Shown piece by piece: positions 26,859 through 35,567 of a stretch of 64,000 nucleotides of DNA. The DNA comes from Proteus vulgaris (GTDB lineage: Bacteria > Pseudomonadota > Gammaproteobacteria > Enterobacterales > Enterobacteriaceae). Under the pieces are notes generated by a model. It did no database searches. It was given only the letters and a program-made list of their open reading frames with translations, and was not told the DNA's origin. Where the stretch lies: assembly GCF_011045815.1 (NCBI RefSeq), contig NZ_CP047346.1, positions 1 to 64,000 of the forward strand, read 5' to 3'. Positions within the stretch are counted from its first letter, which is position 1. Every line of letters begins with the position of its first letter. A program made the position numbers and the translations under genes.

Positions 26859-27428
26859 CTAAAAAAGTAGCTGTGTCACGGTAAGTAAGGCTCCGTTCGG
26901 AGTGATATGTATTCCATCTTTCGTGCGAACTGTTGTCCCATCTATGACATCCTTGTATGTTTCACCAAGAACCGTTCGTGTATCTACGGTGGTGATCCCC
27001 TCTATCTGCGAAGCCGTCATTATGGCTTGTCGAGTGTTATCTAATAGTCTGTTTTTGGCGGGGTCTTTAAGGGTTGGAGGAAGTAACCAGATCACATTTT
27101 GGTTTCTGGCTTTTATGGTTTGGATAAAATGCCGAACTTTAGAGGTGTACTTTTCTTTTTCTGATATTTGAACATGGTCGTTAGTACCGAGAATCACGTA
27201 AACGGTATCGTATTCTTCAAAACTGAATTGCTCTGCGTATCTCTGCCAATCTAGGATCTTCTTTGTGGATAATCCGCTACCCACTTTGTATCGAGCATCA
27301 ACCGCTTGGATTGTGCTGTACCCTTTAGCTATCTCATAGGTAAGCGAATCTCCTATAAAAACAGGTTTGCTGTACGACATAGAAGAAAATAAAAGGGAGC
27401 TGATTACTGAGACTTTATAAATATTCAT
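26859..27428 (-). CDS. secreted SGNH/GDSL-family hydrolase
   Basis: 189 residues with a short signal peptide (SSLLFSSMSYS). Block I FIGDSLTYE has the nucleophile Ser, block III LGTNDHV the Asn, and block V DGIHITPNG the Asp-x-x-His pair. The family hydrolyses esters in lipids or cell-wall and sugar acyl groups. It overlaps the preceding frame by 14 nt and belongs to a leftward cluster with a signal peptidase. Many plasmid transfer regions carry small wall-active enzymes; a link to conjugation is speculation here. Confidence 0.82.
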   Translation of the reverse strand: MNIYKVSVISSLLFSSMSYSKPVFIGDSLTYEIAKGYSTIQAVDARYKVGSGLSTKKILDWQRYAEQFSFEEYDTVYVILGTNDHVQISEKEKYTSKVRHFIQTIKARNQNVIWLLPPTLKDPAKNRLLDNTRQAIMTASQIEGITTVDTRTVLGETYKDVIDGTTVRTKDGIHITPNGALLTVTQLLF

Positions 27429-27633
27429 TGCAACCCATATCAGTTATAAGCCAAATCTCACTACTTTGACCTGTGTTCTTTTTAAGCAATATCGAGCATG
27501 GTATAGATGCCATATCAATTTTAATTAATGTGTTGTCACTCCCCTTCACCTCATAGAGTTGCTTTATTTCATTTGCTTCAAGACCAGTAATCTCTCTTGC
27601 CAATACATCTATCGAAGCCACCAGAACTGACAT
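27415..27633 (-). CDS. small protein overlapping the lipoprotein gene
   Basis: 72 residues (MSVLVASIDVLAREIT, EIWLITDMGCNEYL). It begins inside the 27578-27751 lipoprotein frame, shifted by one base, and runs to the SGNH gene. It may be a separate overlapping gene. It may instead be the true continuation of the lipoprotein after a frameshift, which would give an exported protein of about 110 residues. Function unknown. Confidence 0.45.
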   Translation of the reverse strand: MSVLVASIDVLAREITGLEANEIKQLYEVKGSDNTLIKIDMASIPCSILLKKNTGQSSEIWLITDMGCNEYL

Positions 27634-27751
27634 GCTTATCTTGTGTGGCTTGCGTCACAAGATGCTCGTGTGTAGTGATCGCCCCTGTGGTAGAACCACA
27701 AGAGGACAAGAAAAAGCAAATTAATGCGATACAGCTTCTATTTATCCCCAT
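27578..27751 (-). CDS. very small lipoprotein downstream of signal peptidase
   Basis: 57 codons from the ATG at 27751, which lies inside the end of the signal peptidase gene. It starts MGINRSCIALICFFLSSCGS, a clean lipobox with Cys18. It has the entry-exclusion-like size and lipobox seen in plasmid lipoproteins, but no recognisable family. The C-terminal third overlaps the next frame. Confidence 0.5.
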   Translation of the reverse strand: MGINRSCIALICFFLSSCGSTTGAITTHEHLVTQATQDKHVSSGGFDRCIGKRDYWS

Positions 27752-28487
27752 CATTCCCCTCTGCCGTTTGAGCTTCAGAAATTACTTTTAAGCTATTCTC
27801 CCCTATATCAAAATCGCTTTTCATAAACTCAAGTGTAAAAGCCGTGGCTAAATACCGGCTTATCAAAAGTTCCTTTTTAACAAGCCCTCGCAAATGGCGT
27901 GGAGTTCCAACTGCATTTTCAAAAAAACGTGAATCCCATGAATGATCTCTGTTATCGCCAAGAACAAAAACATATCCATCAGGAATTACCCATTGTGTAT
28001 AAATCGGCTTAACGAATGGTTTACGGTTATCAATGACATAATCATATTGTTGCGTATTACGTTCCTGAAGCGCCTGATAGGTACTCGTATGGTCATTATG
28101 ATGGTTTAGCTGCCCGATCATCCTTCCGTTGATCTGGACCGACTTATCATCGGCATAAGTGATAGTATCGCCAGCCAATCCGATTATGCGTTTTACATAA
28201 ATGAATGAAGGGAATGCAGGAGCTCGGAAAATCACTATATCTCCACGCATCAATTGCTCTTTTTGCGCGTCAACCGGCTTTGCAAAAATGAGATCACCGG
28301 CTTTCAATGTCGGTGCCATAGAGGATGTTGGGATAATATAATAGTCCAATAGGTAGGATTTAACGGACCACACAATAACTGATATTATTACCAAGCTAAC
28401 AGTATAAAAACTAGGCTTACGTTTTCGATATATGAGGTAAAGAATTCGTAGGATAAGTGCAAGAATAAGGGTACTTATGAAGTTCAT
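27738..28487 (-). CDS. lepB: signal peptidase I (plasmid type)
   Basis: 249 residues. Two N-terminal membrane segments (ISTLILALILRILYLIY and VSLVIISVIVWSV) precede the S26 catalytic domain. Ser56 in PTSSMAPTLKAGD and Lys99 in YVKRIIGLAGD form the Ser-Lys dyad, and the GDNRDHSWDSR box is present. It cleaves signal peptides in the inner membrane. Following genes encode exported proteins, which fits a dedicated peptidase. Confidence 0.9.
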   Translation of the reverse strand: MNFISTLILALILRILYLIYRKRKPSFYTVSLVIISVIVWSVKSYLLDYYIIPTSSMAPTLKAGDLIFAKPVDAQKEQLMRGDIVIFRAPAFPSFIYVKRIIGLAGDTITYADDKSVQINGRMIGQLNHHNDHTSTYQALQERNTQQYDYVIDNRKPFVKPIYTQWVIPDGYVFVLGDNRDHSWDSRFFENAVGTPRHLRGLVKKELLISRYLATAFTLEFMKSDFDIGENSLKVISEAQTAEGNDGDK

Positions 28488-28567
28488 GAGCTTCAGCCTT
28501 CAGAAATTAAAAAGGCAATGTACCCGTTATATGGTATCTTTTTTCTTAGTAAACAGTCTTAAAAGTA

Positions 28568-28990
28568 TCACTTTCTATTTTGGTGGTGCATAGTTACGGC
28601 TCTCAAATATCCATAAAACCATAACATATTAAAGTGGCTACTTATTTTTAAAGGCAAAAAATAACATATAGTGTCACTGGAAAAAACAAGATGTCCTATC
28701 TTGTTATTAACTGTTTTAAAGCTGATTGAATCAATATGATTTTTAGAGTGTTCAAAATAGATACGATAGCAATATACATAAATTGCAAGAAGAAAGAATG
28801 ATGCGAATACCTTAGATAATTCAATTAACGGAATAGATTCAACAAAATCGCCTACTAATGCAATTAAAACAGTTAATATTAATACTGAAATATCAATTAT
28901 ATTTCTTTTTCGAATTAACATATATGCTGGATATACACAAATGACGGTTAAAAAAATGATCCGAATGAATGTAGTGTATTTATTCTTCAT
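28568..28990 (-). CDS. putative membrane protein, third gene of the DUF4365 cluster
   Basis: 140 residues with three or four hydrophobic segments (IRIIFLTVICVYPAYML, ISVLILTVLIALVGDF, VFASFFLLAIYVYCYRIYF) and a basic cytoplasmic-like tail. Its start overlaps the end of the triple-repeat gene by 11 nt, so the two are co-translated. No family recognised. Confidence 0.6.
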   Translation of the reverse strand: MKNKYTTFIRIIFLTVICVYPAYMLIRKRNIIDISVLILTVLIALVGDFVESIPLIELSKVFASFFLLAIYVYCYRIYFEHSKNHIDSISFKTVNNKIGHLVFSSDTICYFLPLKISSHFNMLWFYGYLRAVTMHHQNRK

Positions 28991-29987
28991 TAGACCACCA
29001 TTCAGGAGCTGCTAATAAATCCTCTGAAACTTTCCAGCCAAAATTAATCAATATTTTCTTTATATTATAAGGTTTATCCATAAAATAACTCATGTGGATT
29101 TTATTGTTCCTTGTGAGCTGCCCTGCCCTAACTGAAGTAATACCGATGTAGGTTGTTAAATCTGACAGTGTATAACCCAAATACGTGACATCTGACAATT
29201 CGTCGATACGCTTATTTTCATGAATAGTGTTTAGGATACCCTCTAATTCAGTTTTAACAAACATATACAATTGTCTGCTGTCACTACCGGTTATTTTTTC
29301 ACTTTCATTGCAGTGGTTATTATGGACATTGTCATTATCCTTGTTATTTTCAAGCCACCAATTAGGCGCATGTAAATTATTGCTGGTAACAACCCATCCA
29401 TGATTAATAAGAACAAGCGCATTATTAAATGTATACTTTGAAAGTTTCACTTCATTAACTTCAGACAAAAATATTTCTTGCTTGTCAATGCATTCTAAAA
29501 TACCAAGATCCATTAACATTGTAGTTATAGATGATTGATTTCTATGTATCTTATCTGCGATTGAGCTTAGGTTCATCTTGTTTTGTATCATGGAGATAAC
29601 TGTATGAATTTCTTCATTAACCCATACTGTTTCATTACGATTCAAATCGTTAGTGTTGCTCATAGGAAATTGATCATTACTTACCCACCACTTGGGGGCT
29701 TTAAGAGATTCCTCCCTGTTTGATAACTCATATATCCAACCAAGTTCTAATAATTTAGGAATAAATGATGAATGAGGAATGAGGTGATTTAAATTAGTAT
29801 TCCTAGCCGTAGATATCTTATTATCCTTATAGTTTATTTCACACAACCCCATGTTCAATAATTTTGAGAGGACATCATTTACACTACGTCCGATAAATCT
29901 GCATATCTTTTCGATGAAAAACGGCTCATTAATGGTTCCGAATAGTTTTGTTATTTCAGATAATGTCCATACCGTTAGATTTCGCAT
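28980..29987 (-). CDS. triple-repeat protein with three AP-x-WW modules
   Basis: 335 residues built from three ~105-residue modules. Each begins with a helix-turn-helix-like stretch and ends with a GW...L-x-APxWW motif: ELGWIY...LKAPKWW, NHGWVV...LHAPNWW, NFGWKV...LAAPEWW. The repeats are spaced regularly and diverged. Some segments (LSSIADKIHRNQSSITTMLM) look like MarR/winged-helix cores. Soluble, very AT-rich gene. It lies 20 bp after the DUF4365-like gene. I do not know a characterised family; DNA or nucleic-acid binding is inferred. Confidence 0.6.
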   Translation of the reverse strand: MRNLTVWTLSEITKLFGTINEPFFIEKICRFIGRSVNDVLSKLLNMGLCEINYKDNKISTARNTNLNHLIPHSSFIPKLLELGWIYELSNREESLKAPKWWVSNDQFPMSNTNDLNRNETVWVNEEIHTVISMIQNKMNLSSIADKIHRNQSSITTMLMDLGILECIDKQEIFLSEVNEVKLSKYTFNNALVLINHGWVVTSNNLHAPNWWLENNKDNDNVHNNHCNESEKITGSDSRQLYMFVKTELEGILNTIHENKRIDELSDVTYLGYTLSDLTTYIGITSVRAGQLTRNNKIHMSYFMDKPYNIKKILINFGWKVSEDLLAAPEWWSNEE

Positions 29988-30007
29988 GTTTATTTCACTT
30001 GATGTAA

Positions 30008-30822
30008 TTAAAATGGGAATAAACCGTAATTTTCACAGCCTAGTTCTTCTCTAGATTCTGTTGATATAATAATTTGTTTCAATTCGCTCAATAATTTTAA
30101 TTGTTCAGTAATTACGTTCCTGTTTTCATTGTCAATAATATTTGTACTTGCAATTTCTTCAAATGCATCTTTCATATTGAAAATACTAATTCTTTCGATA
30201 TTCACACAAGTATTAGATGCTAGATAATTAATTAACCAATTTAATTTTACTAATTTATAACAGTAAATAACACAAGTATGACCCACTCCAAATTCACCAG
30301 ATAAAACATTTCTAGCGTGAAACACTAGTTCTTCATATACTTTTAGAAATGCTAAACTTTGTGACGTTTCGCGGTGATTCGTTAATAGTTCATTTACTTT
30401 TTCAATATTCGAGGATAGATCATTTTCTTCAGGGAATGTGATTGTCACTGATTCTTGTTGCTGCCAATTTTGATTTTTATTATTAAGGTGTATTTCCACA
30501 TACTTTTGTAACCATATGTATTTAGTTTCATTTGATGGTATGGATGTGTAAAATATAAAAAAAGGAACGTTAAATAATAATGCGTATTTTATTGTTTTAA
30601 CAGGAAAACTTAGTTTTACAGTTTTATCAAATGAACTGACAGTTCCTTTAGATTGTACAAAAAACAATCACCAGTTGATTCTTTATTATCAAAAAGCTCA
30701 ATCATGAAATCTGAGCCGTAATCTCTTTCACCAATGGAACGTAACACCCAATTGTTACTGGGTATCTGATTGTGGACTATCTTTATAGCTTCAGTTTCTA
30801 CAAAATGCGATTGTGATCTCAT
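30008..30822 (-). pseudogene. DUF4365-like putative nuclease, single-base frameshift
   Basis: Two overlapping frames together make one ~270-residue protein. The first gives NNWVLRSIGERDYGSDFMIE, then TGDCF; the second takes over with FFVQSKGTVSSFDKTVKLSF. This is the DUF4365 layout, with a possible PD-(D/E)xK-type site: D in YGSD and Q-x-K in VQSKG. The switch lies in a run of six A on the plus strand (30659-30664); seven would restore the frame. The rest is helical. First gene of a three-gene cluster. It may be a broken gene, a phase-variable one, or a sequencing error. Confidence 0.6.
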
Positions 30823-30835
30823 TTGTGTTATATCT

Positions 30836-31792
30836 CTAATAATATTGCAGATTACGTGCAGCAGCCTCTAAGCGTGTTACACCTCGTTTATCATATCGCT
30901 GTGTAGTAGCGACACTACTGTGCCCCATAGCTTCTCTGACAGTAAGTAGGTCCTCACCTAGTTCTAACAACTTAGTGGCATAGGTTCGTCGGCAATCATG
31001 CGGTGTAAATGAATCTGAGGCTGAATCTTTCACCAATTTATCAATAATATACCGTAAACCATCGGTTGTTATTCTATCGCAAGTCACATCATCATTTTTA
31101 CGTATGCGGGTAAAAACTGCACCGGTATGATCCCCTCTTACAGTTTCTATCCATAAGCGAATACGACGGAGCGTGTCACTTGGCATGAAGTTAGTTCTTT
31201 CTTTGTTTCCTTTACCCATGATTTTAATGGAGTAATTATCAAAATTGATATCTTCCATATTCAACAAAGTGACTTCAGCACGGCGCAAACCACAGCCAAG
31301 CATTAATGATACAATCGCCGCATCACGTACCGAGACTGCGGTATTTATGCTATCAAGATGCTGATAAATATGCGTTATTTCACTACTACTCAGTGAACGC
31401 CCTCGACCAATACGGTTCCCTCGAATCCGGCGTATGCTTCTAATATCCTGATATGTATCACTATCTATGACTCGTGATGCTCTGGCTTCTTCAGCCACCC
31501 CTTTAATGGCACTCAATATCAAGTTGATACTATTTGGGGTCTTTTTCTCCAGTATTAATTTCTGAAGTACCAATTGAACGGCATCTCGATCTATGATGGA
31601 CCAATCGAAAGTAAACGGGTCCATAGCACGAAACAATTTCACCACTGACACTAGGCAGGATCGCATTGTCTTTTGGCTTTGTTTGGAACGGAGCCGTAGC
31701 AAGTAGCTGGTTGCTGGATTGTTGGTGTTTTTCGTCATGTTATTTACATCAACAATATCTGTTACGTTGTCACGTAAAATTAACTCTCCCAT
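30836..31792 (-). CDS. tyrosine recombinase/integrase
   Basis: 318 residues from the ATG at 31792, preceded by AAGGAGG five bases away; a longer frame to 31861 lacks this. Catalytic Arg in LGCGLRRAEVTLL, HxxR in TPHDCRRTYATKLL, second His in MGHSSVATTQRYD with the Tyr nucleophile. An N-terminal SAM-like core-binding domain is present. It is full length and should be active. It ends 14 bp before the DUF4365-like gene, so the cluster could be its cargo. Confidence 0.9.
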   Translation of the reverse strand: MGELILRDNVTDIVDVNNMTKNTNNPATSYLLRLRSKQSQKTMRSCLVSVVKLFRAMDPFTFDWSIIDRDAVQLVLQKLILEKKTPNSINLILSAIKGVAEEARASRVIDSDTYQDIRSIRRIRGNRIGRGRSLSSSEITHIYQHLDSINTAVSVRDAAIVSLMLGCGLRRAEVTLLNMEDINFDNYSIKIMGKGNKERTNFMPSDTLRRIRLWIETVRGDHTGAVFTRIRKNDDVTCDRITTDGLRYIIDKLVKDSASDSFTPHDCRRTYATKLLELGEDLLTVREAMGHSSVATTQRYDKRGVTRLEAAARNLQYY

Positions 31793-32194
31793 CAGTGCCT
31801 CCTTGGTGCTGAAAATTGGTGTGAAAATTGTGGTGAATTCTGGTGCATCAAATAGCATCATTAACCATAAATCATAAAATAAAAAAAGTTACTACATTAA
31901 ACGTATATTTAACCGAGTAAAGAGTAACACAAGGATTTATCATCCAAAAGTTAAAACATAGATATTATTGCAAATATAACAATACTCGGTGATATATTGC
32001 ACATTATTGATGATTAAAATCCATAATGTAACTTGTATTATGAATTTGTGGGTAGAAAGTAGGTTTAATACACTGATTAGTGATTTCCTTTTTTTGGTAA
32101 TATCAGAATCAATTGAATAGCTACCATGTAGCTATAATTATAAATTTTTATAATTCTATAAGTGCTAATTTATAGTAAAAATAAAGGAAAAAAT
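31793..32194. other. AT-rich intergenic region upstream of the integrase
   Basis: About 400 bp with no gene. Strongly AT-rich, with several A/T tracts. It should hold the integrase promoter and possibly the recombination site, but I could not define a core. Confidence 0.45.
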
Positions 32195-32992
32195 GTGAAA
32201 GCCAATAAATTAATTTTATTTGCAGTCTTATCATTGAGTATCACACATATCCAAAATGCGATTTCCGCTGAAAGTCAAATGTCATTTTCACTATCAGAAA
32301 TTTGTAAAGCAGGATTATCTACCATATATGATCGTGATATAGATATAATGCAATCGACGGAAATTTCAAATAATATCAGTAGAATTAGATACATAAGAAG
32401 CCAAGATGGTAAACTCTTTTCATATCTGTGTAGAAAAGAGTCAACAAACAGACTAAGTTTCTTTGACGAAAACTTACCCAATGCTCGTTGGTATGGTGCT
32501 GATCTGTCTGAACCACAGATATTTTTCTCTACGGCAAACAATGTGCTAACTATAAGAGATGTTGTTAACGGAGAAACCTTAAAAACATATATATTTAGTA
32601 GAAATGATTTTATTGACAAGAAGGAAACATCTAAGGATGAAATGGATAAGATAAACATCTGGCTAGATGAGTACATAACCAATTCATTCAATAAAACTAA
32701 TGCGTGGGATGTTAAATATATTGGTGTTACACAAACGATGTCTAGTCCGGTTAATACTTATATGCTAAATTTTGATACCACAGATAAAAAGTTACTCTCT
32801 CTTAAAAATGCAGATGTTGATGCGTTTGCTTTTGAACAAAACATATCAAGAATATCTAAATGGAAGAATAGCTTTTGTACAAAAGAGATTTCAGATTTTA
32901 TGATTAAATATAGCATTGATGTGCTACACTCAAAAATATCTAATAACGGAGAATTACAATTCATCTCTACTTGCTACAAAGGTAGCTATTAA
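32195..32992 (+). CDS. exported protein of unknown function
   Basis: 265 residues from a GTG at 32195, preceded by AAAGGA. A signal peptide (LILFAVLSLSITHIQNAISA) suggests export to the periplasm or beyond. The mature part has two Cys pairs and no known domain. It stands alone on the plus strand, divergent from the integrase. Confidence 0.6.
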   Translation: MKANKLILFAVLSLSITHIQNAISAESQMSFSLSEICKAGLSTIYDRDIDIMQSTEISNNISRIRYIRSQDGKLFSYLCRKESTNRLSFFDENLPNARWYGADLSEPQIFFSTANNVLTIRDVVNGETLKTYIFSRNDFIDKKETSKDEMDKINIWLDEYITNSFNKTNAWDVKYIGVTQTMSSPVNTYMLNFDTTDKKLLSLKNADVDAFAFEQNISRISKWKNSFCTKEISDFMIKYSIDVLHSKISNNGELQFISTCYKGSY

Positions 32993-33199
32993 GGTTTATT
33001 GAAAGGTATTAATAACATGTGGGTGTAAATAAAATTATACCCACCACTAATATATGGTGATTTCATAGAATATTTAAATATATAATTGATATTATTCAAT
33101 TCAAGTTAGTATGAGCCATTTATATTAAAATACTTAAAGAAATATCATAAAAACAAACAAATATTATTAATAATAAATAGTATTGCAATTAATAATAAT

Positions 33200-33356
33200 C
33201 TGCTAATATCGTTTTGGGTGCTTGAATCATTTTGGTTCGAGCATTGATACGAGCCAAAAAGACGAAAGCCCCGAATCAGGTATAACCCTTAATTCGAGGC
33301 AGTCTACAAACTTCGCAATTTGATTCTGTCTCCTTTTACTCAAGGAGTCAAGAGAA
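33200..33356 (+). promoter_or_regulatory. structured leader of the Hok-type gene
   Basis: GACGAAAGCCCCGAAT at 33261-33276 and ATTCGAGGC further on form inverted matches, as in the long folded hok leaders that delay translation. The antisense sok RNA would be expected here. No overlapping mok frame was confirmed. Confidence 0.4.
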
Positions 33357-33500
33357 ATGAGCAAATTTGCCCTGATTGGGCTGATTGCTGTGTGCATCAC
33401 AGTTCTGTGCTTCTCATTGTTAATGCGTGATCGCTTATGTTCACTAAATTTCACAAGCGGAGGCACAGTGGTTCAAGCTACGCTATCTTGTGATAAGTAA
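33357..33500 (+). CDS. hok: Hok/Gef-type membrane toxin
   Basis: 47 residues: a hydrophobic N-terminal membrane segment (ALIGLIAVCITVLCFSLLM), then RDRLCSLNFTSGGTVVQATL, matching the Hok family pattern VRDSLCxLxxxxGxTxxxAxL with the conserved Cys pair. It follows AAGGAG. In R1-type plasmids this toxin kills plasmid-free cells when the unstable antisense Sok decays. Its place beside ParA/ParG and MazEF-like genes fits a maintenance region. Confidence 0.85.
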   Translation: MSKFALIGLIAVCITVLCFSLLMRDRLCSLNFTSGGTVVQATLSCDK

Positions 33501-33585
33501 TGTTGCTCTTGTGGGGGGAAACCCCCACATTTTCTCTTTTATAGATTACGAAGGATTGGTGATACAAGCACCCTTTTTCGGTTAG

Positions 33586-33966
33586 CTATGGTTCACTCTT
33601 TTTGCTATCAATCATACCACTTTCGTTGAATAGATAGATAAGCCAGTATATTAAATATAATGCTGTTGTAATCATGCCTATATTGATCATTAATAATCCG
33701 AATCGCGGTGTATTATTAATATCAAACAGTAAATCATCCCTGATAAAATAGCTAGAGAGTAAAAATACAACTGATATACCAGAATAACCAAATGCCAATT
33801 TGAATAGTCTTGATTTCGATTTAGCGAAAATCATTATTAAAATTATAAAAAACAAAACATAATCATTTACTGTGAAAATAACATCTAAAATAGAGCTTAA
33901 TGATGATATAGCATTATCTAAAGGAGTTTGATTACCTGTTGCTGTGTGTAGTGTTTCATTTTCCAT
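33586..33966 (-). CDS. putative membrane protein
   Basis: 126 residues with three strong hydrophobic segments (VLFFIILIMIFA, LAFGYSGISVVFLLSSYFI, GLLMINIGMITTALYLIYWL). It is preceded by the MazF-like gene on the same strand. No family recognised. Confidence 0.55.
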   Translation of the reverse strand: MENETLHTATGNQTPLDNAISSLSSILDVIFTVNDYVLFFIILIMIFAKSKSRLFKLAFGYSGISVVFLLSSYFIRDDLLFDINNTPRFGLLMINIGMITTALYLIYWLIYLFNESGMIDSKKSEP

Positions 33967-33996
33967 TCTATCCCATAACCCTTATAATTATTATAT

Positions 33997-34329
33997 CTAA
34001 CCTATTAACGCCTTTGCTTTAGCTTTTATCTCTGCCAGTTCTGATGCCTCCACTTTGCCCTTTTTAGTAACCTTACGAGCTCTCCAGTCAACACATGTAA
34101 CTTGATCCGCTAATGCGTAGCTGTCTCTTTCGTTCGAGAGTTCGCATTCAAATGGATAGCCTTTGCCCTTAGTTGTACATGGTACGCATAATAAGAGCCC
34201 TACTTTATTATTGTATGCAAATGGGCTGAGGACAACTGCTGGACGATGACCGCCCTGCTCATGTCCTTCAACTGGATCAAAGTCAATCCAAATCAAATCG
34301 CCAGAATCAGGAACGTATCGAGATACCAT
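33997..34329 (-). CDS. MazF/PemK-type mRNA interferase toxin
   Basis: 110 residues with the family start YVPDSGDLIWIDFDPVEGHE, the HRPAVVLSP loop holding catalytic Arg, and LADQVTCVDWRARK. It cuts mRNA at short sequences. Its start overlaps the stop of the antitoxin gene by one base, so they are coupled. Length is normal; it should be active. Confidence 0.92.
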   Translation of the reverse strand: MVSRYVPDSGDLIWIDFDPVEGHEQGGHRPAVVLSPFAYNNKVGLLLCVPCTTKGKGYPFECELSNERDSYALADQVTCVDWRARKVTKKGKVEASELAEIKAKAKALIG

Positions 34330-34574
34330 TAAATTAATTCCTTACCTGTTCGAGCTCCGAAGTCTACTTTCTCATGAATATTCTCCGGCGTGATACCGGC
34401 TAACAAATTTTCTAATGAGTATTCTACTGCTTTAACTGGCGTAATGATGATACGACCTTCTTCTACCGCTATTTCAACCGTATCATCAACGCTAAGTGCC
34501 GCTTTTTGCATGATTGCAACAGGAAGCCGTACAGACGGGCTATTGCCCCATTTTTTTACTGTGACCTGAGCCAT
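34329..34574 (-). CDS. MazE/PemI-type antitoxin (AbrB fold)
   Basis: 81 residues. The N-terminal swapped-hairpin domain reads VTVKKWGNSPSVRLPVAIM, typical of MazE/PemI; the C-terminal tail wraps and blocks the toxin. First gene of the pair. The dimer should repress its own promoter in the repeat-rich region upstream. Confidence 0.92.
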   Translation of the reverse strand: MAQVTVKKWGNSPSVRLPVAIMQKAALSVDDTVEIAVEEGRIIITPVKAVEYSLENLLAGITPENIHEKVDFGARTGKELI

Positions 34575-34639
34575 TTATCACCTCTACAATTCAACGTCCG
34601 AGTTTTAATAGTAGCACTCTAATTTAAATGTATCAACAT

Positions 34640-34790
34640 TGTTGATTGTGTTAATGTGACTAAACACATAAACACATAAACACATTATCGCGTGTGTAAC
34701 TAACTGATTTCACAGGTCAGGTATGTTTTTCTTATAATTTAATGTGTTTTTGCTTAAATACACATTAACACAAATACACATTGATTATTT
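34640..34790. repeat. ACAC/TGTG repeat block 1, upstream of parA
   Basis: Several copies of AAACACAT, ACACATTAACACA and inverted TGTGT occur between the antitoxin gene and parA. Spacing is short and near helical. This is the position of a ParG/ParB-type centromere or operator in parFG-like systems. Confidence 0.7.
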
Positions 34791-34843
34791 TTTGGCTTCC
34801 TTAGATAATGAAAAAAACACAAACAAACATATGAGGTTTTCCA

Positions 34844-35467
34844 GTGAAAGTAATTTCTTTTTTAAATCCGAAAGGCGGCTCTGGAAAAACAACCACCGTC
34901 ATAAATGTTGCTACTGCTATGCAGAAAGCAGGTTATTTATTAGCAGTTGTAGATACAGATCCTCAAATGAGCCTATCTAACTGGTCTAAAGAAGGGAACT
35001 GTGATTATGATGTTTTCACCGCCGCCAGTGAGAAAGACGTTTATAGCATCCGTAAAGATCTAAGTGATTATGATTTTGTCATTGTAGATGGAGCTGGTTC
35101 ACTTTCTGTCATTACATCAGCAGCAGTTATGGTTAGTGATCTAGTTATAATTCCAGTCTCGCCAAGCCCTCTTGATTTTTCCGCAGCCGGTAGTGTTACA
35201 TCGGTCCTCGAAGCTCAAGCATACAGCCGTAAAGTAGAAGCTAGATTTCTGATTACTCGTAAAATTGACCAAACAACTATGTTGCAAGTATTAAAAGACA
35301 ACCTCAAAGATACTGGCTTGCCTTCTTTCAAAACAGCTATTTCTCAACGGCAGAGCTATATCAAATCTATTCTAGATGGTAAGAGTATTTTTGAAACTAA
35401 TGATGGAAATGCAAAAGGCGAGATAGAAATACTAACCAGAGAAATTTTGACTATTTTTGAGTCATAA
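34844..35467 (+). CDS. parA: ParA-family partition ATPase (ParF-like)
   Basis: 207 residues, the short type without an N-terminal HTH. Deviant Walker A KGGSGKTTTVIN near residues 10-21, Walker A' VVDTDPQMSLSNW, and Walker B-like FVIVDGAGSL. It would move plasmid copies apart with the ParG-like protein encoded 100 bp downstream. The repeat blocks on both sides are the likely centromere. Confidence 0.9.
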   Translation: MKVISFLNPKGGSGKTTTVINVATAMQKAGYLLAVVDTDPQMSLSNWSKEGNCDYDVFTAASEKDVYSIRKDLSDYDFVIVDGAGSLSVITSAAVMVSDLVIIPVSPSPLDFSAAGSVTSVLEAQAYSRKVEARFLITRKIDQTTMLQVLKDNLKDTGLPSFKTAISQRQSYIKSILDGKSIFETNDGNAKGEIEILTREILTIFES

Positions 35468-35552
35468 TGTGTATTTACACATTAACACATTAACACGAAC
35501 GTGTATCTACACGTGTGCGCTAAAACACATAAGCGCATATGTGTTTTGAAAT
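35465..35552. repeat. ACAC/TGTG repeat block 2, between parA and the ParG-like gene
   Basis: TGTGTATTTACACATTAACA and following ACACATT, ACGTGTATCTACACGTGTG and ACACATAAGCGCATATGTGT units. Direct and inverted copies of the same short words as block 1. Confidence 0.7.
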
Positions 35553-35567
35553 TAAAAGAGATACTTT

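Noticed and set aside
32275..32691. 138-codon reverse frame over the exported protein gene
   Set aside because: Shadow in AT-rich DNA; the plus-strand gene has a signal peptide and ribosome site.
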